Part shown: one piece after another, positions 25,438-33,736 of the stretch
How the letters are laid out: the number at the start of each line of letters is the position of its first letter
Numbering within the stretch: position 1 is the first letter of the stretch
Assembly: GCA_934667275.1 (NCBI GenBank)
Contig: CAKULK010000002.1
Location: 235,576-299,575, forward strand
Length of the DNA: 64,000 nt
DNA from: an uncultured Bacteroidales bacterium
GTDB taxonomy: Bacteria > Bacteroidota > Bacteroidia > Bacteroidales > Paludibacteraceae
Direction: 5' to 3'
Notes under the pieces: generated by a model
What the model was told of the DNA's origin: nothing
Databases searched by the model: none
The model's input: the letters and a program-made list of their open reading frames with translations, nothing else
Position numbers and translations under genes: made by a program

Positions 25438-27806
25438 AACGCTTTCTCCTGCTCATATGGCTGGTTGTGTGTACTTGTGCTAGTGTGGCACAAGAGACCA
25501 TCGTAGTGGGAGAAATCTATGATGAAGTCACAGGACAGCCCATGCCCAATGTTACCATCTACCTGCAGGGTACACAGGTTGGCACAACCTCCAATGCAGA
25601 GGGGCTCTTCCTTCTCCGCACACATATTGACCGTCGTCGCACAATGATTGTGTCGGCAGTGGGCTATCACACACAACGTTTCCATATCGAACCCGGGCAA
25701 CAAGTGGGTATCGATGTGGCGATGCGCGAAAAGGTGGGCAACCTTGGCGATGTGTTTGTCTATCCTGGCGAGAACCCTGCTTTGCCTCTTATGGATCAGG
25801 TGCGGGCACATCGTACATACAATGATAGCCCTGTCTCTTTTGAAAATGCCGATGTGCGGACATCTTTGTATGTGTCTGATATTCAGCCGAAGCATTTGCG
25901 TCGGGCATTATGGAACAGCCTGAGGTCGGGCATGATTCAACATGCTGATTCGTCGTATCTGTTGCCGCTTTATTGTTGCGAACAGCATGGCATGCAGGTC
26001 TCCGAACAGGCGGCTATGCTTACCACTACGGACTACCGCACTTTGTTGTCTCAACTGCAATCCTCTTTCAATTTCTATCGCAACAACATATCTGTCTTTT
26101 CTGCCTCATTGTTGAGCCCGTTGGCATCTTCCGGTAGTACCTATTATCATTATTACTTGATAGACAGCCTTTTAACCAATACGGAGAAACATTATATCGT
26201 TCACTTTAAAACCAAGAATGCCTTTTACCCTACGATTAATGGTACATTGGAAATCGATTCTGCCACCTATGCTTTGCGTCGTGTGGAGGCGACCGTTCCA
26301 ACGCAGGTTAATATCAATTATCTGCGTGAACTGACTATTTGTCAGACCTTTGCCGATAACAACCAACTGCAGGAAGAAAACCTATCCCTTATCCTTGATT
26401 TTGCCATCAAGGCCGATACCACACACACATTCCCCACACTATTATTGACAAGACAGACCTTTCTGCAAGCAGATTCTGATGCTGTTCCTGCTTTGCCGAA
26501 GCCACAGCCTGCAGACGGGGATGCAGTCGTATCTTCTGTCTTGGACACGCTCAATCAAATGCCACTTTTCCGCTTTGCCAAATTCTGTGCTTATGTTATT
26601 CAAACAGGCTACTGGCCCACTCGCACGCCGGTGGAGATTGGACGCCTCACCGAGACACTCAAATATAGTCCGCAAGAAGGGTTGCGTGTCGGAATACCGC
26701 TTCGCACCACAGAAGATTTGTGGCAAAATGTATCTTTAGAGGCGTTTGTGGCCTATGGCGTGCGTGACAGGGCTTGGAAAGGAGCAGGACAAGTGCATCT
26801 CTCTCTCCCCTCTACGCGACGACATGTGCTACACTTGCGATATGGCGACGAATATGTTTATTCAGATGTGAGCGACTTTGACGGACTGATGCGAGAAAAC
26901 TCAGTATGGTCTCCGCAGATGTCGTTGGTCACCAATTGGTTGCAAGGTGCTGTTTTCAATTCTGCTTATTACCACAATACCGCGTCGCGTCGCCGTGAAG
27001 GGCGTATGCTGTGGGAGGGGGATTGGAACGACTACTTGGAGACGCGTTTCTACACCAAGGTCGGGCGTATGGGATACGGGCAACCTACTACTGATTATGC
27101 AGCGCAACCTTCTTATTTCTATGCAACTTTGGGTGGTTCTGTGCGCGTCAGTTTCCGTGAACGAAAGATAGACCTCTATTTCCATCGTCGCCATCTGTAT
27201 AACCACTTGCCTGTTGTTTTCTTGGGAGCAGAGGTCGGTAGTTACAGGACGGCTTCAATGTCTTCCTATCGTATGTATGGTAATATCCATCTGCTCTTGC
27301 GCCAGTGTGTGGATTTGGGTGTAGGTGGAGAACTTAACTATGCGCTACAGGCGGGATTGGTACTTGGGCGTGTTCCCTATCCTTTGCTGCATATTATGGC
27401 AGGTAACCAGACATATACGTTTGATGCTGAGCGATTTACGCTGATGAACAACTATCAGTATGCTGCAGATAGATACATCACTCTCCACGCCGATTGGAAT
27501 GGGCAGGGAGTGTTGTTTAATCTTATCCCTGGCATTCGCTATCTGCGTCTGCGCGAGTTGGCAGAAGTGAAAGTGGCATACGGTGGTCTTCGCCAAAGTC
27601 ATCAATCTGTTCTTGCATATCCCACTTTAGCCGTATCGGATGCCTCTACTTTATCCGATTTGCATATCCCGTATGTGGAATTAGGCATTGGTATTGGTAA
27701 TATATTGCGTATAGGTGAGGTGTATAGTATCTGGCGTGTGACGCACATCAATGACCCCGCTGCTCCTTACTGGACTCTGCGTTTCCGTCTCAAACTCGGC
27801 TTGTAA
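25434..27806 (+). CDS. DUF5686/carboxypeptidase-regulatory-like outer-membrane protein
   Basis: A 790-residue exported protein with signal peptide MKRFLLLIWLVVCTCASVAQ. Residues about 22-105 form a carboxypeptidase-regulatory-like beta-sandwich (GEIYDEVTGQPMPNVTIYLQ). The rest is a long domain with aromatic alternating strands towards the C-terminus, as in DUF5686 proteins, probably an outer-membrane barrel. Unlike SusC receptors, no TonB plug is evident. Its role is unknown. The ATG lies inside the xerD stop (ATGA), so the two are coupled. A strong palindromic terminator follows. Confidence 0.75.
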   Translation: MKRFLLLIWLVVCTCASVAQETIVVGEIYDEVTGQPMPNVTIYLQGTQVGTTSNAEGLFLLRTHIDRRRTMIVSAVGYHTQRFHIEPGQQVGIDVAMREKVGNLGDVFVYPGENPALPLMDQVRAHRTYNDSPVSFENADVRTSLYVSDIQPKHLRRALWNSLRSGMIQHADSSYLLPLYCCEQHGMQVSEQAAMLTTTDYRTLLSQLQSSFNFYRNNISVFSASLLSPLASSGSTYYHYYLIDSLLTNTEKHYIVHFKTKNAFYPTINGTLEIDSATYALRRVEATVPTQVNINYLRELTICQTFADNNQLQEENLSLILDFAIKADTTHTFPTLLLTRQTFLQADSDAVPALPKPQPADGDAVVSSVLDTLNQMPLFRFAKFCAYVIQTGYWPTRTPVEIGRLTETLKYSPQEGLRVGIPLRTTEDLWQNVSLEAFVAYGVRDRAWKGAGQVHLSLPSTRRHVLHLRYGDEYVYSDVSDFDGLMRENSVWSPQMSLVTNWLQGAVFNSAYYHNTASRRREGRMLWEGDWNDYLETRFYTKVGRMGYGQPTTDYAAQPSYFYATLGGSVRVSFRERKIDLYFHRRHLYNHLPVVFLGAEVGSYRTASMSSYRMYGNIHLLLRQCVDLGVGGELNYALQAGLVLGRVPYPLLHIMAGNQTYTFDAERFTLMNNYQYAADRYITLHADWNGQGVLFNLIPGIRYLRLRELAEVKVAYGGLRQSHQSVLAYPTLAVSDASTLSDLHIPYVELGIGIGNILRIGEVYSIWRVTHINDPAAPYWTLRFRLKLGL

Positions 27807-27824
27807 ACTTCCTCTTTCAATATA

Positions 27825-27863
27825 CACAATCCCTATTGCCAATAATTGGCAATAGGGATTGTG
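27825..27863. terminator. Bidirectional palindromic terminator
   Basis: A perfect 18-bp stem (27825-27842 with 27846-27863; arm starts CACAATCCCTATTGCC) has a 3-nt TAA loop. It sits between the convergent DUF5686 gene and the helical-protein gene. T-rich tracts are weak on both sides. Confidence 0.75.
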
Positions 27864-27878
27864 CAATCAGGGTTAATG

Positions 27879-28511
27879 TTATCGCGCAGTTAATCTTTCG
27901 AGAAAAGAATCTGCGATGTATTCGGTAATCTTATCTCCTGCTGTACCAGCCACTGCGTGTAGGAGTGTTTTGATAGCCTCTTTCCCTATCTCTTTGGCAC
28001 GATCGGATGTGGTGTCATCTGAATTATCTCTCATTTTTCTTATAACCTCATCACGTTCTGCCGTACTAAGGCACACCTTATCGAATAATTCAATGAAATC
28101 GGATTTTGATATCTTGATTAAATCTGAATTGAAAGAAGAATCAGAGAAACGGTTCATATCTGTCAATTTTGCTTCAAGGTATTTCCTGAATGCAATATCT
28201 TTAATTTGCATTGTTACCATATTTTTTGCTGGCTTGTCATACTTTGCAGATGCTGCGTATTTAATGAAAAGTTCTGCATAATCAGGCTTTTCCGGATATT
28301 TCAAGGAGGCTTCATAACGCAGTCTCTTGACTTTTGTCTCTGGAATTTTCAAGAACAAACTCAGTGCATAATCTGATGATATATCAATATTTTGAGTGTC
28401 CGTAAACTGCTTATGCAGGATTTGGTTGAAAATCCATACCTCAAAATCGTTTTTGTTCATTGTGCCAAATCCCTTGGCACAATACCTATCAATTATCTCG
28501 TTAATTTGCAT
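27879..28511 (-). CDS. Hypothetical helical protein, partner of P-loop gene
   Basis: 210 residues, predicted almost entirely helical and rich in Lys, Asp and Ser, with no signal peptide or clear membrane segment. It begins MQINEIIDRYCAKGFGTMNK. Its C-terminus (residues about 172-210) has a Gly/Ala-rich amphipathic stretch, AVAGTAGDKITEYIADSF. It lies 8 bp behind the P-loop gene on the minus strand, so the two form an operon. The base composition is clearly more AT-rich than in the flanking core genes. No family is recognised and no function is assigned. Confidence 0.7.
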   Translation of the reverse strand: MQINEIIDRYCAKGFGTMNKNDFEVWIFNQILHKQFTDTQNIDISSDYALSLFLKIPETKVKRLRYEASLKYPEKPDYAELFIKYAASAKYDKPAKNMVTMQIKDIAFRKYLEAKLTDMNRFSDSSFNSDLIKISKSDFIELFDKVCLSTAERDEVIRKMRDNSDDTTSDRAKEIGKEAIKTLLHAVAGTAGDKITEYIADSFLERLTAR

Positions 28512-28519
28512 ATCAGTGG

Positions 28520-29020
28520 TTATTTCATTCTGTTTATTATCATTGCTACCATCGGTTCTTTGACAAGTTGTGTATCAGCGGGATGGACAGCATACTCAGG
28601 CCAAACGCATATACGTTTATAATAGATATTGGTGTATTTGGACTCGAATAAATTCCATACATAGCCTCGGCTGCGTGATGCACAGATAATAAAATCCGGT
28701 TTCATCGGTAATACGTGTTGGAACATATCATCAACGGGCTGAGGCGTGTCTCCGTGGCTATTGATAACGATAAACTTGTTATTCCATTGTATTTCTGCAT
28801 AAAAGTCATAATTTTGTGGGGCTTGTGGAATTGGATATATTGCAGAACCTGCATAAAAATCGTATCTTAATTCTTTGATTATGGCTCCTTGTTGGAGAAG
28901 TTTCAATGATAGCATCCAACAGGTGGTTGTTTTGCCTAAGTTTGCTTGTCCTTTAATGACGATTAGCCCCATTTGATTTTGTGGTGCATGAGGTGCACCT
29001 TTTTCAGTAAGATTTTTCAT
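28520..29020 (-). CDS. Small P-loop NTPase, unknown function
   Basis: 166 residues. A Walker A motif GQANLGKT (residues 24-31) follows a hydrophobic strand (GLIVIK). A second strand, KFIVINSHGD, may be the Walker B or switch region. A third, PDFIICASRSRG, completes a minimal alpha/beta ATPase core. It lacks membrane segments and the signature motifs of ABC, AAA or GTPase families. It pairs with the helical-protein gene downstream in an AT-rich island between the DUF5686 gene and the C10 peptidase operon. Nucleotide binding is well supported; the role is unknown. Confidence 0.75.
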   Translation of the reverse strand: MKNLTEKGAPHAPQNQMGLIVIKGQANLGKTTTCWMLSLKLLQQGAIIKELRYDFYAGSAIYPIPQAPQNYDFYAEIQWNNKFIVINSHGDTPQPVDDMFQHVLPMKPDFIICASRSRGYVWNLFESKYTNIYYKRICVWPEYAVHPADTQLVKEPMVAMIINRMK

Positions 29021-29070
29021 AGAAATATTGTATTATATGGACCAACATTAGCCCATGATATTTTTCAAAT

Positions 29071-29100
29071 GGTCATACACCCATTACTGAGTGTATGACC
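29071..29100 (-). terminator. Terminator of the C10 peptidase operon
   Basis: GGTCATACAC (29071-29080) and GTGTATGACC (29091-29100) form a perfect 10-bp stem with a 10-nt loop. On the minus strand it lies 58 bases past the peptidase stop and is followed by an A/T-rich tract. Confidence 0.65.
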
Positions 29101-29158
29101 GTTGTTTTGATTGCTGGTAAATATCACTCCATAGGGTATCAATTGTCTCCAAATCATA

Positions 29159-30817
29159 TTATGGTTTGATATGAGCAATAGTTTCTGATACGATACGACC
29201 ATCGGATAAGTACTTTTGCAAGACATAGAAGCCACTTGGTAGGGATGAAAGGTTTGTATTGGTGCCATAGATGGTTTGGAGTAATTGCCCGCTGACATTA
29301 TAGATTGCAATGTGGTCAATAGTGGTACTTGTTTGTATTTGAGTTGCAATGTCAGAATTTGAATCACCTATAGTGTCTCCTACATTCTCAATGCTCGGCG
29401 ATTTATGTATAGCTGGAGCATTGCTCGTACCAGAATAGTCATCACAAGGGAGATCCTTGATAGCGATGTGTACATTGCTGCCTGTCTTAAACCAACAACC
29501 ACTAGTTATACGCACTTGTGTATTGGTATACAGACAGGAAGAAAACGGTGCAGGGACAATATTATTTTCAAGTGTGATATTTCCGCACTGAATATGAATC
29601 AAAGGACTTCCATTTTGAGTACCAGATATATGTGAAGAGCCACTTATGATTGCAGGTTCAATGCCAAATATCGCTCGCTGTAAACTATTGTATGTTTCTT
29701 TGCTATTGCTGGCGTGTGGTTGTAATGCATCCAATGCAAAGAATGTACTATTCAGTTTTGAGTCTTTCCAACCCCAATTGATGCAAAAATAATCCCCTTG
29801 ATACCCGTATACGACAAACGCATGCCCTCCTTCTGGTCCTTGTCCTCGATATAGAATAGGTCTCTTAGCATCTATTTCTGCTTTCATCTTTTTTATCCAG
29901 TTCTTATTCCCTATTTTAGAGTGTAAAGAAAGGGTTGTAGAATATCCCCAAATACTTGTGAGGGCATTTTTAGTATTATCCAAATTAGATGAAGATCCAT
30001 CACTTTCATACTGCATGTGTATACTATAGCCACAATCTCTGAGTAAGGTGGCTATCATGTTAGCGTGTTCAACTGGTGTCGTATTATGTAATGTCGGCGG
30101 CATCATATCCCAATCATACCATTGAGAATGGGTTGCGGAACTCGGTTTTCCATTTGCTGATATTGAATCTGGAATGGCATGAGCATAAAGAGGCCATTTA
30201 TAGTACCATAACACCTGTGCTAATGCTACAGCCCCACAGCCTGCATAGGTATGCCCACAACTTGGTGCGTAAAATGTTGGGCATAGCATATTATACGCTG
30301 GTTCACAACCATTATCGTTGTTATAACTTTGATTCCATAACACTTCTGCACAACGTTCTAGAATAGTTGCCGATGTCGTTGCCTCTGTACTCATTACCCC
30401 TGCCGATAGTTGTTGCCATTGTGGGTGCTCCTCTGTATTTGGACAATTATCTTGCACAAAACGTATTTCATCGTTGTATTCATACAACAAATCCACCATT
30501 CCATCAGGAATATCATTAATATCCAAAGTTACTCTGTTCGTAGAGTATGCCAAAATTGGCTGCACTCGAGTATCGTTAGAGAGTATCACCCAGCCATCTG
30601 TAGAATTTACAAGATACAGATTAGAGAACCCTTTAGCAGAAAGATTAGTTGTTTCCGTAATGACATTTGTCTGTACTTGTACTGGTTGGTTATTGTTGTG
30701 CGTCATACTTGACAGAAAAGCCAAACCTATTTGCTGGGCTCGTTCTTGTGTCACATTTTCTGCTAATATGACAACAGAACAAAGGCAAACGGCGACTAAA
30801 AGTATTAACTTTTTCAT
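29159..30817 (-). CDS. C10-family (streptopain-like) cysteine peptidase with sorting domain
   Basis: A 552-residue secreted proenzyme. It has a signal peptide (MKKLILLVAVCLCSVVILAE), an inhibitory propeptide over residues about 21-145, then a papain-like C10 catalytic domain. The nucleophile Cys194 is in YAGCGAVALAQ and the catalytic His332 is in GGHAFVVYGY. The last 80 residues (IYNVSGQLLQTIYG, LPSGFYVLQ) look like a type A sorting domain for type IX secretion. Relatives include SpeB of Streptococcus and the Bfp proteases of Bacteroides fragilis. It is the last gene of a four-gene operon; its ATG overlaps the preceding stop. Confidence 0.88.
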   Translation of the reverse strand: MKKLILLVAVCLCSVVILAENVTQERAQQIGLAFLSSMTHNNNQPVQVQTNVITETTNLSAKGFSNLYLVNSTDGWVILSNDTRVQPILAYSTNRVTLDINDIPDGMVDLLYEYNDEIRFVQDNCPNTEEHPQWQQLSAGVMSTEATTSATILERCAEVLWNQSYNNDNGCEPAYNMLCPTFYAPSCGHTYAGCGAVALAQVLWYYKWPLYAHAIPDSISANGKPSSATHSQWYDWDMMPPTLHNTTPVEHANMIATLLRDCGYSIHMQYESDGSSSNLDNTKNALTSIWGYSTTLSLHSKIGNKNWIKKMKAEIDAKRPILYRGQGPEGGHAFVVYGYQGDYFCINWGWKDSKLNSTFFALDALQPHASNSKETYNSLQRAIFGIEPAIISGSSHISGTQNGSPLIHIQCGNITLENNIVPAPFSSCLYTNTQVRITSGCWFKTGSNVHIAIKDLPCDDYSGTSNAPAIHKSPSIENVGDTIGDSNSDIATQIQTSTTIDHIAIYNVSGQLLQTIYGTNTNLSSLPSGFYVLQKYLSDGRIVSETIAHIKP

Positions 30818-31617
30818 ATTGGGTTCTTTTTAAGTTCTTCTAATGACGTATAGTGTACATCTTTACTCTGCTCTTTAAGAGCCTCTTTATATTCTCCGCT
30901 TTGGAATAACTCAATAATCATTTGTTCATACTGATGCCGAACATTCAACAAATGATCACAGAGTTCAGGGTATTCTCTCACTCCGCAAACGATGTCACCA
31001 TCCCAACCATTTTTGAAATCATAATATAGTTTGCCATCTTTCCATACTTGACAAGTGCCCACCTGCAGAATATCCTGCAACTTTGTATTATAGATTTCAT
31101 CTATTGTTTCAGAGGAGAATCCATAGTATTCCATAAACGGGGCTTCCGCTAAAACCGTCACATCATCAACAGCCCAACGTTGGTAGGGAGATTTTAGGTC
31201 TTTCCAATCTATATCAAGCAACACAGGGATATGGAAATTATAACGTGAAACAAGCCTCGACCATGGCCAACGTGCCAACAAATAGCCATTACCCATATCT
31301 ATATAAGGCTGATTTCCTACATCAAAAAAACTCTCACATGTGTATCCTGTACATACCGGATTCAGTTCAAAACTATCCAACTTAGCGTCATAGTAGGCAA
31401 GTGCTCCATCACGACGAACCAAAGTCCTCTCTACATACGGGGTTGCAAGTATCTTTTGGGCATAGTCTGCATTAGTAAATTTGACCACTTGAAAATTAAG
31501 ATAATCTGGAGCATGCCCACTAGGACCATTGGTGTGTTTGCATGAGGATAAACAAAAGGCTATTATTACAATGCCAAATAGCAATAGCCTATTTGGCAGA
31601 ATATATCTTGATTTCAT
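30814..31617 (-). CDS. Lipoprotein of the C10 peptidase operon
   Basis: 267 residues from ATG 31617; in-frame codons further upstream overlap the preceding gene and start with TTG. The lipoprotein signal is MKSRYILPNRLLLFGIVIIA followed by FCLSSC. The mature part has many Tyr and Trp residues and four cysteines (for example CTGYTCESFF) and shows no domain I recognise. It lies 4 bp after the tail-fibre-like gene and overlaps the peptidase start (ATGA), so it is tightly coupled to both. A role as partner or inhibitor of the peptidase is only a guess. Confidence 0.75.
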   Translation of the reverse strand: MKSRYILPNRLLLFGIVIIAFCLSSCKHTNGPSGHAPDYLNFQVVKFTNADYAQKILATPYVERTLVRRDGALAYYDAKLDSFELNPVCTGYTCESFFDVGNQPYIDMGNGYLLARWPWSRLVSRYNFHIPVLLDIDWKDLKSPYQRWAVDDVTVLAEAPFMEYYGFSSETIDEIYNTKLQDILQVGTCQVWKDGKLYYDFKNGWDGDIVCGVREYPELCDHLLNVRHQYEQMIIELFQSGEYKEALKEQSKDVHYTSLEELKKNPI

Positions 31618-31621
31618 AGCG

Positions 31622-33145
31622 TTACTTTTTAAGTTGTTCAACCTGTTGTTGTAGGTTTTGGATGGTTTGCTCTTGTTGGATGAGATAAAGCGTGAGTTCC
31701 TCTATTTTTTGGAGGAGTTGAATTTGCAATTCATTGACGCTAACACCATTCTTTTCCATTTGTTCCGCAGACTGGATTTCGGGCAGATGTTTATGCTCTT
31801 GGATAAATTGATGTACCTCACTGAGAGAACGAAGGTTGTAATCATCTGCAAACACAAAGTCTGCCGAACCCGAATTAACAAGTATCTCATTAGCCCGGAT
31901 TGTACCATTTACATCCAATAGGTAATTAGGGGTAGTTGTACCTATTCCAACATTGCTTGTAGAGACTATTTGATTTGCTCGCATAGTCCCGTTTACATCC
32001 AACATGTATGCCGGAGTTGTGGTACCTATTCCAACATTGCTTGTAGAGACTATTTGATTTGCTCGTATTGTTCCATTTACATCCAATTTGTAAGCAGGTG
32101 TAGTGGTCCCAATGCCCACATTGCCATTGTTCCATAGAAGTGTCATTCGTGTGTTGCCATTGGCTTGTAATTGAAGGTTGGTGCGGGCAGGGGTATCGTA
32201 AATACCAGAACTATTGCGGATAGGTTTGTTGAAGAAAAAGCGAGTGCGGTCGGTGGATATTGCCATATTGGCAGAGCCGGATGCACCGATGGTGACATAT
32301 CCGGTTTGTGATTCCAACTTTAATGCCCCATTACTCTCTCCACCATAGATAGAACCATTCACATGTAGTGCCGCCTTGGGCTGTGTTGTACCAATTCCCA
32401 CTTTACCTACAATGTACATATTCTGGTCCACAATATCGGGGTCATTTACCACGGCATACGTTAGACGAAAGCCTTTGAATGTTCCATTGCAGTTACCCTT
32501 TAGTCCTTGATATTCTACTTTCGCTTTGCCTGATGGGATAGTGGTGGTAATAGCCCCTGTTTCTGCGGTGGCAGAGCGCGACCATATCAGTCGTTCGCTG
32601 CCATCACTATTGACCTCATATATTTGTAAAACATCAACGGCAGACACTGTTTCCAAATCAATGGTATAATTGAATTTGATTGGGCGATTTACATTCAAAT
32701 CTACTGTCCAGCATTCAATTTCCCCCTCCACCGGAACGTAATTGCTTTCCCAACGAGATATGGAGGAAGATGTGCTCATATGACAATCGTTGTTTGTAGT
32801 TGCCAATGTCGCCACCATTGGCGTTTCACTACGCTGCCTGCGGGATTGTTGCCAATCGCTATATTGTTCCTCTGTGAGAATTTGCTGCAGTTGGCTTTGG
32901 AATGATTGGTGTAATAGTGTTTTTGCTTCTACCAAAGCATCGTCAGTATCGTTCTGCAGATTGGCGTTCTGTAGATTGGTAATATACGTAGTGGCTATTT
33001 GTTTTACTTGTTGCTCCTGTTCAGAATTGAGAACTGCATTATCTGTGATGTTTACCACCAGTTGTTGTGCTACGGTTGACGCGGATTGTGCATGTGCGCA
33101 GACGCATAAGCATGCTACACATAAGAATGTTACGAACTTTTTCAT
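31622..33145 (-). CDS. Secreted tail-fibre-like repeat protein
   Basis: 507 residues with signal peptide MKKFVTFLCVACLCVCAHAQ. After a Gln-rich helical region come a beta-sandwich (residues about 130-240), then repeats of the form VGIGTTTPxYxLDVNGTIRA and a C-terminal trimeric coiled coil (ELTLYLIQQEQTIQNLQQQV) behind the typical DDYNLRSLSEVHQFI. Such proteins are often annotated as tail-fibre domain proteins in Bacteroidota. They are cell-surface fibres rather than phage parts when found alone, as here. Three tandem 28-residue units are nearly identical in DNA. It is operonic with DUF3244, lipoprotein and peptidase genes. Confidence 0.8.
   Translation of the reverse strand: MKKFVTFLCVACLCVCAHAQSASTVAQQLVVNITDNAVLNSEQEQQVKQIATTYITNLQNANLQNDTDDALVEAKTLLHQSFQSQLQQILTEEQYSDWQQSRRQRSETPMVATLATTNNDCHMSTSSSISRWESNYVPVEGEIECWTVDLNVNRPIKFNYTIDLETVSAVDVLQIYEVNSDGSERLIWSRSATAETGAITTTIPSGKAKVEYQGLKGNCNGTFKGFRLTYAVVNDPDIVDQNMYIVGKVGIGTTQPKAALHVNGSIYGGESNGALKLESQTGYVTIGASGSANMAISTDRTRFFFNKPIRNSSGIYDTPARTNLQLQANGNTRMTLLWNNGNVGIGTTTPAYKLDVNGTIRANQIVSTSNVGIGTTTPAYMLDVNGTMRANQIVSTSNVGIGTTTPNYLLDVNGTIRANEILVNSGSADFVFADDYNLRSLSEVHQFIQEHKHLPEIQSAEQMEKNGVSVNELQIQLLQKIEELTLYLIQQEQTIQNLQQQVEQLKK
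31940..32065. repeat. Tandem 84-bp coding repeat
   Basis: A 42-bp segment is identical at 31940-31981 and 32024-32065, offset by exactly 84 bp (28 codons). A more diverged unit lies on each side. The repeats encode the VGIGTTTP modules and could change copy number by slippage or recombination. Confidence 0.8.
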
Positions 33146-33172
33146 ATAATTTTGTATATTAAGGGGTGAAAC

Positions 33173-33550
33173 TTACTTGATGGTGAATTGTCCTTGCATG
33201 GTGGTGCCTGCGGAATGGACATAAACGGTGTAGGAGCCGGAAGTGGGGATAGAGAGCATGGTGGTGCCGAAGAACTCTTGGTTTGCAACGACAGATCCAT
33301 CCGTATTGTTTGTGACCAATACATCTGCCATTTCACCGGTGTCTGCACCTATGGAAAGGTCGTTACCCCATAAATCCACACGGAATCGGGTAGGGTCAGT
33401 TTCACCACCTTTGCCGTCTTCGTTGTCATCCAACGGCATGCAGGATGAGATTCGGGTTAAGATTACTTGTGTGCCACGCACCTCGAATTGTGCAGTGAGA
33501 TTGCAGATGCCCAATAGGGCGAGTGCAATAAGGAATAAAGATTTCTTCAT
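33173..33550 (-). CDS. Small secreted beta-sandwich protein, DUF3244-type
   Basis: 125 residues. Signal peptide MKKSLFLIALALLGICNLTAQ is followed by one compact beta-rich domain ending IPTSGSYTVYVHSAGTTMQG, as in DUF3244 proteins of Bacteroidales. An ATG one codon upstream (33553) is equally possible. It is the first gene of the operon leading to the C10 peptidase and has a consensus promoter at 33582-33613. In other Bacteroidales small exported proteins encoded with C10 peptidases act as their inhibitors; that role here is only inferred. Confidence 0.78.
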   Translation of the reverse strand: MKKSLFLIALALLGICNLTAQFEVRGTQVILTRISSCMPLDDNEDGKGGETDPTRFRVDLWGNDLSIGADTGEMADVLVTNNTDGSVVANQEFFGTTMLSIPTSGSYTVYVHSAGTTMQGQFTIK

Positions 33551-33581
33551 CATATAAAAATTTAGATTAAGTTTTCGGGTG

Positions 33582-33613
33582 CAAAGGTAGTGCGTTTTTG
33601 TCGATTTTGCAAG
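33582..33613 (-). promoter_or_regulatory. Promoter of the DUF3244-C10 peptidase operon
   Basis: On the minus strand TACCTTTG (33582-33589) and CTTG (33610-33613) are separated by 20 bp. It gives a leader of about 25 nt. A repeat-flanked hairpin lies immediately upstream. Confidence 0.7.
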
Positions 33614-33619
33614 AAAACA

Positions 33620-33687
33620 CCGTGCACAAATGAAAATCGCAATACGCTGTATATGAGCGCATTGCGATTTTTGCCCGTGCACAAATG
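33620..33687. repeat. Hairpin flanked by 13-bp direct repeats upstream of protease operon
   Basis: CCGTGCACAAATG occurs at 33620-33632 and 33675-33687, exactly 55 bp apart. Between them AAAATCGCAAT (33633-33643) pairs with ATTGCGATTTT (33661-33671). The whole unit lies between the regulator stop (33737) and the -33 element (33610). It may be the upstream terminator, an operator, or both. Confidence 0.65.
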
Positions 33688-33736
33688 CATCTTCGGTGGA
33701 GAAAAAGCAAGAGAAAATACAATGTTTAGAGACAAA

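Noticed and set aside
31940..32065. Regular 84-bp repeats as a CRISPR array
   Set aside because: The repeats are coding, in frame, contiguous and too few, with no unique spacers and no cas genes.
31622..33145. Tail-fibre-like protein as part of a prophage
   Set aside because: No capsid, terminase, portal or lysis genes are nearby, and the product has a Sec signal peptide. The repeats occur in many Bacteroidota surface proteins.
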